A DNA stretch of 51,593 nucleotides from CAYZHV01 sp046541355 (GTDB taxonomy: Bacteria > Spirochaetota > Spirochaetia > DSM-27196 > Alkalispirochaetaceae): contig JBKHDM010000009.1 of assembly GCA_046541355.1 (NCBI GenBank), positions 1 through 51,593 on the forward strand, written 5' to 3'. Below are positions 47,750 through 51,593 of this stretch, piece by piece. The notes under the pieces are model-generated. The model searched no databases. It saw nothing but the letters and a program-made list of their open reading frames with translations, and was not told where the DNA came from. The first letter of the stretch is position 1. Each line of letters starts with the position of its first letter. The translations under genes were made by a program, and so were the position numbers.

Positions 47750-48694
47750 TCAGTAACCCGCCTTTTCGATGTTGCTGGAAATGAACTCGATCCCGACATG
47801 CAGCAGGTCCTGCTCCTCATCGGTGAGGTTGTAGGTGAGCTCCTTCATCACCCCCCCTTTTCCGATGATCCGCGGATAGCTGAAGGCAGTCTCCCGGAAG
47901 CCGTCGAAATCTTTGGCGATACCGGTGACCGGCAGGATCCTGCGCTCGTCCCGGAGCACCGCCTGGGTGATAATGGCGACCGCCTGAGCCACGGCGTAGA
48001 AGGTCGAACCCTTCGCTTGAATGATTTTCTGGGCTGCCCGTCGGACGTACTCGGTCGCCGCCTCCTTGAGATCCCCGTCGTCGCACCCTTGCCGGCAGAT
48101 CGCGCAGTAGTCTCCCGCGCGAATGCCCCCGAACGTGATGTTTGACCAGGCGGGAAAGGCGGTGTCACCGTGCTCTCCGATGACGTAGGCGTGGATGTTC
48201 TGGGGATTGACGCTGCACTGCCGGGAGAGAAAGGTTCGTAGTCGGGCGGAGTCGAGAACGGTACCGGAGCCGATTACCTGGCGGTAGGGCAATCCACTCT
48301 CCCGGTAGGCGACATAGGTGAGAACGTCCACCGGGTTTGTCACGACGAGTATCACTCCCCGAAATCCCGACTCCATGATGGATCGGACCATCGACTTCAT
48401 GATACCGACATTACGGTCCATCAGTTCCGGTCTCGATTCCTCGGGCCGCTGTTTGGCTCCCGCGGTGATAATCACAAGCTCCGCATCAGCGCACCCCTCA
48501 TAACCCGCGGCGTAAATGTCGGTCGTGTTTCCCAGGGGCATGCCGTGGGTGATATCGAGTACCTCCGCTTCAGCCTTTTCGGCGTTCAGGTCCACAAGGA
48601 CGATCTCGTTGGCGAGACCGCGGTTCGATATGTTGTAGGCGATCGTTGCACCGACGGAGCCGGCGCCTATGATTGCTATCTTGTTCTTGTTCAT
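47750..48694 (-). CDS. ldh: L-lactate dehydrogenase
   Basis: NAD-dependent L-lactate dehydrogenase, 314 residues, reducing pyruvate to L-lactate and regenerating NAD in fermentation. G10-x-G12-xx-G15, D35, specificity residue Q82 (AGAKQRPEESR; Gln means lactate, against Arg in the malate enzyme at 2043-2981), R88, N120-P-V-D, D148, R151 and the catalytic H175 in IGEHGD are all in place. An unusual Cys-rich loop, YCAICRQGC, lies near residue 195. AAGGAAGG precedes the ATG. Three members of this family occur within 46 kb: this one, mdh, and the divergent paralogue. Confidence 0.95.
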   Translation of the reverse strand: MNKNKIAIIGAGSVGATIAYNISNRGLANEIVLVDLNAEKAEAEVLDITHGMPLGNTTDIYAAGYEGCADAELVIITAGAKQRPEESRPELMDRNVGIMKSMVRSIMESGFRGVILVVTNPVDVLTYVAYRESGLPYRQVIGSGTVLDSARLRTFLSRQCSVNPQNIHAYVIGEHGDTAFPAWSNITFGGIRAGDYCAICRQGCDDGDLKEAATEYVRRAAQKIIQAKGSTFYAVAQAVAIITQAVLRDERRILPVTGIAKDFDGFRETAFSYPRIIGKGGVMKELTYNLTDEEQDLLHVGIEFISSNIEKAGY

Positions 48695-48946
48695 GGTTGT
48701 CCTTCCTTAAGGGAGTCCCTGTAGTCTTCTCCACTATTACTATTGGGGCGCGAGCGTTTGCCGCCGGCCGCGCCGAGCTACGGGGCGCGGATGTTCTGCG
48801 GGGAGCGTCGGTGACGCGGCGGCAGGATCAGCGAGACGAGTCCGTATGAGGCTACCGAGGCGAGGATGACCGGAGAGAGCTGCCGGCTCGGTGCCCTGTT
48901 CTCAATATACTTACCGATCGGGGTTGGTGTCGCGTACCTTAAAGGC
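48695..48946. other. 252-bp gap between ldh and pncA
   Basis: Divergent region. It contains the ldh SD and probably both promoters. TACCTT (48935-48940) lies 6 bases before the pncA ATG. On the minus strand a frame encodes one hydrophobic stretch (LSPVILASVASYGLVSLIL), but it has no usable start codon, so I do not call a gene. Otherwise I see nothing here. Confidence 0.4.
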
Positions 48947-49546
48947 ATGAAAGCACTGATAGTGGTCGATGTACAGAACGATTTTCTTCCGGGAGGTAAC
49001 CTCGCTGTCCCCGAGGGGGATGCGGTGGTTCCCTTTATCAACGAAAAAATGAAGGAGTTCGATCTGGTGGTCGCAACCCAGGACTGGCATCCCCCGGACC
49101 ACGGGAGCTTTGCGTCCCAGCACGCCGGCAAGCGCCCGGGGGAGATCGTTGAGCTCAACGGGCTCGACCAGATTCTCTGGCCCGACCACTGCGTCCAGGG
49201 CTCTTTCGGCGCATCCTTTGCCTCGGCCCTCAACGTTGCCCACATCGATTACGTGGTCCGCAAAGGTATGGACCGGGAGGTGGACAGCTACTCGGGCTTT
49301 TTTGATAACGGCCACAAGGTCGACACCGGCCTGAGGGATTGGCTGAAAACGCATGATGTAGATGAAATCTACATTGCCGGGCTCGCCGGAGACTTTTGCG
49401 TCAAGTTCACCGCCCTCGACGGCGCTTCCCTCGGCTACAGGACCTTTCTCTACGTTGCGGGAACCAGAGCGGTGAACCTCGAGGAGGGGGATTTCCAGAG
49501 AGCCCTCGAAGAGATGCGGGATGCGGGCGTTGGGATTATCGAGTAG
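48947..49546 (+). CDS. pncA: Nicotinamidase
   Basis: 199 residues from the ATG at 48947 (MKALIVVDVQNDFLPGG). An isochorismatase-fold amidase that deaminates nicotinamide to nicotinic acid for NAD salvage. The catalytic triad is complete: D8 in VDVQNDF, Lys in VVRKGMDREVDSYSGFF, Cys in AGLAGDFCVKFTA. The metal site D46-W-H48 with H52 (TQDWHPPDHGSF) is also present, and separates PncA from other isochorismatase-like hydrolases. The frame is open 27 codons upstream, but the family starts at MKALIV. There is no good SD (only AAAGG); TACCTT 6 bases before the ATG suggests a leaderless or very short leader mRNA. Confidence 0.93.
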   Translation: MKALIVVDVQNDFLPGGNLAVPEGDAVVPFINEKMKEFDLVVATQDWHPPDHGSFASQHAGKRPGEIVELNGLDQILWPDHCVQGSFGASFASALNVAHIDYVVRKGMDREVDSYSGFFDNGHKVDTGLRDWLKTHDVDEIYIAGLAGDFCVKFTALDGASLGYRTFLYVAGTRAVNLEEGDFQRALEEMRDAGVGIIE

Positions 49547-49574
49547 CTTCCGGGAGCCTCAGCTTTCCCCGTCG

Positions 49575-49597
49575 CCGGGGTGTGTCGCCACACCCGG
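49575..49597. other. GC-rich hairpin between pncA and aspS
   Basis: CCGGGGTGTG (49575-49584), loop TCGC, CACACCCGG (49589-49597): a 9-bp stem with one bulged G. There is no T-tract. It may end pncA transcription or block read-through into aspS. Confidence 0.4.
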
Positions 49598-49638
49598 AGG
49601 CCCTCGCCCGGGGCCGTGTGGCCGGGGCGGTTGCTTTG

Positions 49639-49647
49639 TGCTACAGT
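49639..49647 (+). promoter_or_regulatory. Extended -10 promoter of aspS, leaderless start
   Basis: TGC-TACAGT with the hexamer at 49642-49647, 7 bases before the ATG at 49655. No -35 of quality and no SD. Confidence 0.55.
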
Positions 49648-49654
49648 GCGCGCT

Positions 49655-51487
49655 ATGGAACAGTTCAAGCGCACCGCCACCTGCGGCGAGCTCACCTCGG
49701 CCGACGCCGGGAAGGAAGTCACCCTCAACGGCTGGGTCCACCGAAACCGGGACCACGGCGGGGTCCATTTCGTAAACCTGAGGGATCGCCACGGGATCAC
49801 CCAGGTTGTCGTCGACCCCGACGCTCCCAGGGAGCTCTCGGCAAAGGCGGCGGAGCTTAAGTACGAGTACTGCGTCGCTGTAATCGGGAAAGTCCGAAAG
49901 CGGCCGGAGACGATGATAAATCCGCAGATGGTAACCGGTGAGATCGAACTGGTTGCCTCGAGGATCGAGATCCTCAGCCGGTGCGAAACCCTCCCGTTCA
50001 TGATAGACGAGCGCAGCGACGCCCGGGACGAGCTTCGCCTCAAGTACCGCTACCTCGACCTGCGCAGCTTTTCCATGCAGCGAAAGATCAAGCTCCGCCA
50101 CGATGTCGCCTTCGCGGTCAGGGAGTATCTGACCAGCCGGGGATTTTACGAGATCGAGACGCCGAGCATGATCAAGTCCACCCCCGAGGGAGCTCGGGAC
50201 TTTCTTGTTCCCTCCCGGCTTCATCCGGGTAAGTTCTACGCCCTGCCCCAGAGCCCACAGCTGTTCAAACAGATCCTCATGGTCTCAGGCTTCGATCGGT
50301 ACTTTCAGCTACCCCACTGTTTCCGGGATGAGGACGCCCGGGGTGATCGGCAGCTGGAGCACACCCAGATCGACATGGAGATGAGTTTTGTCTCAAAAGA
50401 GGATGTCTTCGAGGTGGTGGAAGGAATGATGGCCCACGCCTTCGGTAAGGCTCTCGGTGTTCAGATCGAAACGCCCTTCGAGCGCCTCTCCTACGCCGAG
50501 GCGATGAACCGGTACGGCTCGGACAAACCGGACCTGCGCTACGAGATGGAGCTTCGGGACTTTGGCCGGTTCGCCTCGCAGAGCGAGTTCGGCGTCTTCA
50601 AGAGCGTTCTCGACTCCGGGGGAGCGGTAAAGGCTCTGGTGGCAAAGGGGTGCGGGGAGTACTCACGTAAACAGATCACCGAGCTCGAGGACGCGGCCAA
50701 GACCTACGGAGCGAAGGGGCTTGCCTGGATGAAGGTGGGCAAGGCGGACGGCTACGGCGGGGATGCTGCCGGTGCAGGTTCGGTCGCCCTCGAGGGTGGC
50801 ATCAGCAAGTTCTTTGCCGATCGGGCGGGAGAGATCGCCGCGGACCTCGGTGCCGCCCCGGGAGACCTGCTGCTCTTTGTGGCGGATCAGTGGAAAACGG
50901 CGTGCACCTCCCTCGGCGCGGTGCGCAGCCGCCTCGGCAAGCAGCTCGGTCTCAACGAGCCGGGGCGATTCACCTTCGCCTGGATTATCGACTTTCCCCT
51001 CTTTGACTGGAACGAGGAGGAGAACCGGTGGGAGGCGTCCCACCATATGTTTACGATGCCCCAGGAGCGCTACCTCGACACCATGGAGGATGACCCCGGG
51101 GCGGTCCTCGGGGACCTCTACGACCTGGTCTGCAACGGGTACGAGCTCGCCTCCGGCTCCATAAGGATCCACGATCCCGAGATCCAGCAGCGGATCTTCG
51201 ATATCGTCGGGTTCTCCCGGGAGGAGGCGCAGCGTCGGTTCGGGTTCCTCCTCGAGGCGTTTCGCTACGGACCGCCCCCCCACGGCGGCATCGCCCCCGG
51301 CCTCGACCGCCTGGTCATGATCATGGCGGGAGAGGAGTCTATCCGGGAGGTGATCGCCTTTCCCAAAAACACCGTCGGCGTCTCCCCTATGGACGACTCC
51401 CCCTCGGTGGTTGACCCGCAGCAACTCGCGGACCTCGGCATAGCTCTCACCCCGGAGACCCGGAAGGCGCTCAACGGGGAACAGTAA
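49655..51487 (+). CDS. aspS: Aspartyl-tRNA synthetase (bacterial type)
   Basis: 610 residues, class II aspartyl-tRNA synthetase. An N-terminal OB-fold anticodon domain (GKEVTLNGWVHRNRDHGG ... VNLRDRHGITQVVV) is followed by the class II core with motif 1 GFYEIETPSMIKSTPEGARDFLVPSR, motif 2 FQLPHCFRDEDARGDRQLEHTQIDMEM, the bacterial GAD insertion domain (about 310-430), and motif 3 GGIAPGLDRLVMIMAG. The frame is open upstream to 49580, but the ATG at 49655 has the family start (MEQFKRTATCGEL) and sits 7 bases after TGC-TACAGT. There is no SD, so a leaderless mRNA is likely. No aspartate/asparagine discrimination can be read with confidence. Confidence 0.96.
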   Translation: MEQFKRTATCGELTSADAGKEVTLNGWVHRNRDHGGVHFVNLRDRHGITQVVVDPDAPRELSAKAAELKYEYCVAVIGKVRKRPETMINPQMVTGEIELVASRIEILSRCETLPFMIDERSDARDELRLKYRYLDLRSFSMQRKIKLRHDVAFAVREYLTSRGFYEIETPSMIKSTPEGARDFLVPSRLHPGKFYALPQSPQLFKQILMVSGFDRYFQLPHCFRDEDARGDRQLEHTQIDMEMSFVSKEDVFEVVEGMMAHAFGKALGVQIETPFERLSYAEAMNRYGSDKPDLRYEMELRDFGRFASQSEFGVFKSVLDSGGAVKALVAKGCGEYSRKQITELEDAAKTYGAKGLAWMKVGKADGYGGDAAGAGSVALEGGISKFFADRAGEIAADLGAAPGDLLLFVADQWKTACTSLGAVRSRLGKQLGLNEPGRFTFAWIIDFPLFDWNEEENRWEASHHMFTMPQERYLDTMEDDPGAVLGDLYDLVCNGYELASGSIRIHDPEIQQRIFDIVGFSREEAQRRFGFLLEAFRYGPPPHGGIAPGLDRLVMIMAGEESIREVIAFPKNTVGVSPMDDSPSVVDPQQLADLGIALTPETRKALNGEQ

Positions 51488-51520
51488 GGGCTCCGGCGCG
51501 ACGCCGGGCCGGCGGGGCCG

Positions 51521-51593
51521 ACCAGGCCGCCGCCGCTAACCAGGCCGCCGCCGCTAACCAGGCCGCCGCCGCTAACCAGGCCGCCGCCGCTAA
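51521..51593. repeat. 18-bp tandem repeat at the right edge
   Basis: Four perfect copies of ACCAGGCCGCCGCCGCTA (51521-51592) plus one base, running off the end of the window. Read in one plus-strand frame the unit encodes N-Q-A-A-A-A, open back through aspS's tail but without a start codon. On the minus strand one frame gives S-G-G-G-L-V, also open. Whether it is a coding repeat of a gene lying mainly outside, or a non-coding minisatellite, cannot be decided here. Confidence 0.9.

Noticed and set aside
48778..49245. A possible small membrane protein (LSPVILASVASYGLVSLIL) on the minus strand in the ldh-pncA gap
   Set aside because: No ATG, GTG or TTG start is available near the hydrophobic part, and the longer frame runs antisense through pncA.
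51487..51593. A gene encoding N-Q-A-A-A-A repeats at the right edge
   Set aside because: The frame is open but has no start codon within the window, so it is listed only as a repeat.

Overview
This is about 51.6 kb of GC-rich bacterial chromosome with dense, ordinary gene content. I see no insertion sequence, phage, integrase, CRISPR array or rRNA. The flgM-type anti-sigma factor (MTIERLGPTDPVQK start), the set of HD-GYP, HDOD and EAL signalling proteins, a FecR/PEGA lipoprotein, L-lactate fermentation genes and a small-protein/lspA/Nif3 cluster suggest a flagellated, fermentative bacterium, most likely a high-GC free-living spirochaete. That placement is an inference from gene content only.

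Layout. 0-7 kb: an AIM24-family protein, an unknown protein, two malate/lactate-dehydrogenase-family genes in tandem divergent from fumarase fumC, and a KDG-type PfkB sugar kinase. 6.6-10.5 kb: a small unknown protein, a TPR protein overlapping a rubredoxin gene, a nucleoside hydrolase, and a REC/degenerate-GGDEF/EAL regulator. 10.5-14.7 kb: fatty acid synthesis, fabD-fabG-fabF divergent from fabH. 14.7-29.5 kb: one long minus-strand gene string transcribed in the order FecR/PEGA/PQQ lipoprotein, addB-like, addA, moxR, DUF58, and a giant transglutaminase-TPR membrane protein. 29.6-33.2 kb: an HD-GYP-like protein, tRNA-Ala(GGC) and a coiled-coil protein. 33.2-35.7 kb: a SorC-type regulator, Nif3-like protein, lspA and a small membrane protein in overlapping order. 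35.9-40.8 kb: a Lon-like AAA protease, a GHKL-HDOD fusion, a glutaredoxin-like protein and an OsmC-family protein. 40.9-44.2 kb: flgM, an iron-ADH-family protein without its metal ligands, an SpoU methyltransferase, and rsmI. 44.3 kb to the end: a zinc-ribbon membrane protein, a GPH-type sugar symporter, a HIT protein, a PF04339 GNAT-like protein, L-lactate dehydrogenase, nicotinamidase and aspS. An 18-bp tandem repeat runs off the right edge.

How the genes fit together. Central carbon genes (malate dehydrogenase, fumarase, lactate dehydrogenase, KDG kinase, sugar symporter) fit sugar or uronate fermentation with pyruvate and four-carbon acids as sinks. Rubredoxin, glutaredoxin and OsmC fit redox and peroxide defence in an anaerobe or microaerophile. 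Several genes, including aspS, the Lon-like protease and the HDOD protein, have a good -10 box 6 to 10 bases before the start codon and no Shine-Dalgarno, so they are probably translated from leaderless mRNAs. Other genes have normal SDs. This, a short intergenic motif present about eight times, the transglutaminase-TPR fusion and the metal-less ADH paralogue are the observations I rate highest. I did not find a recognisable new defence or mobile system.
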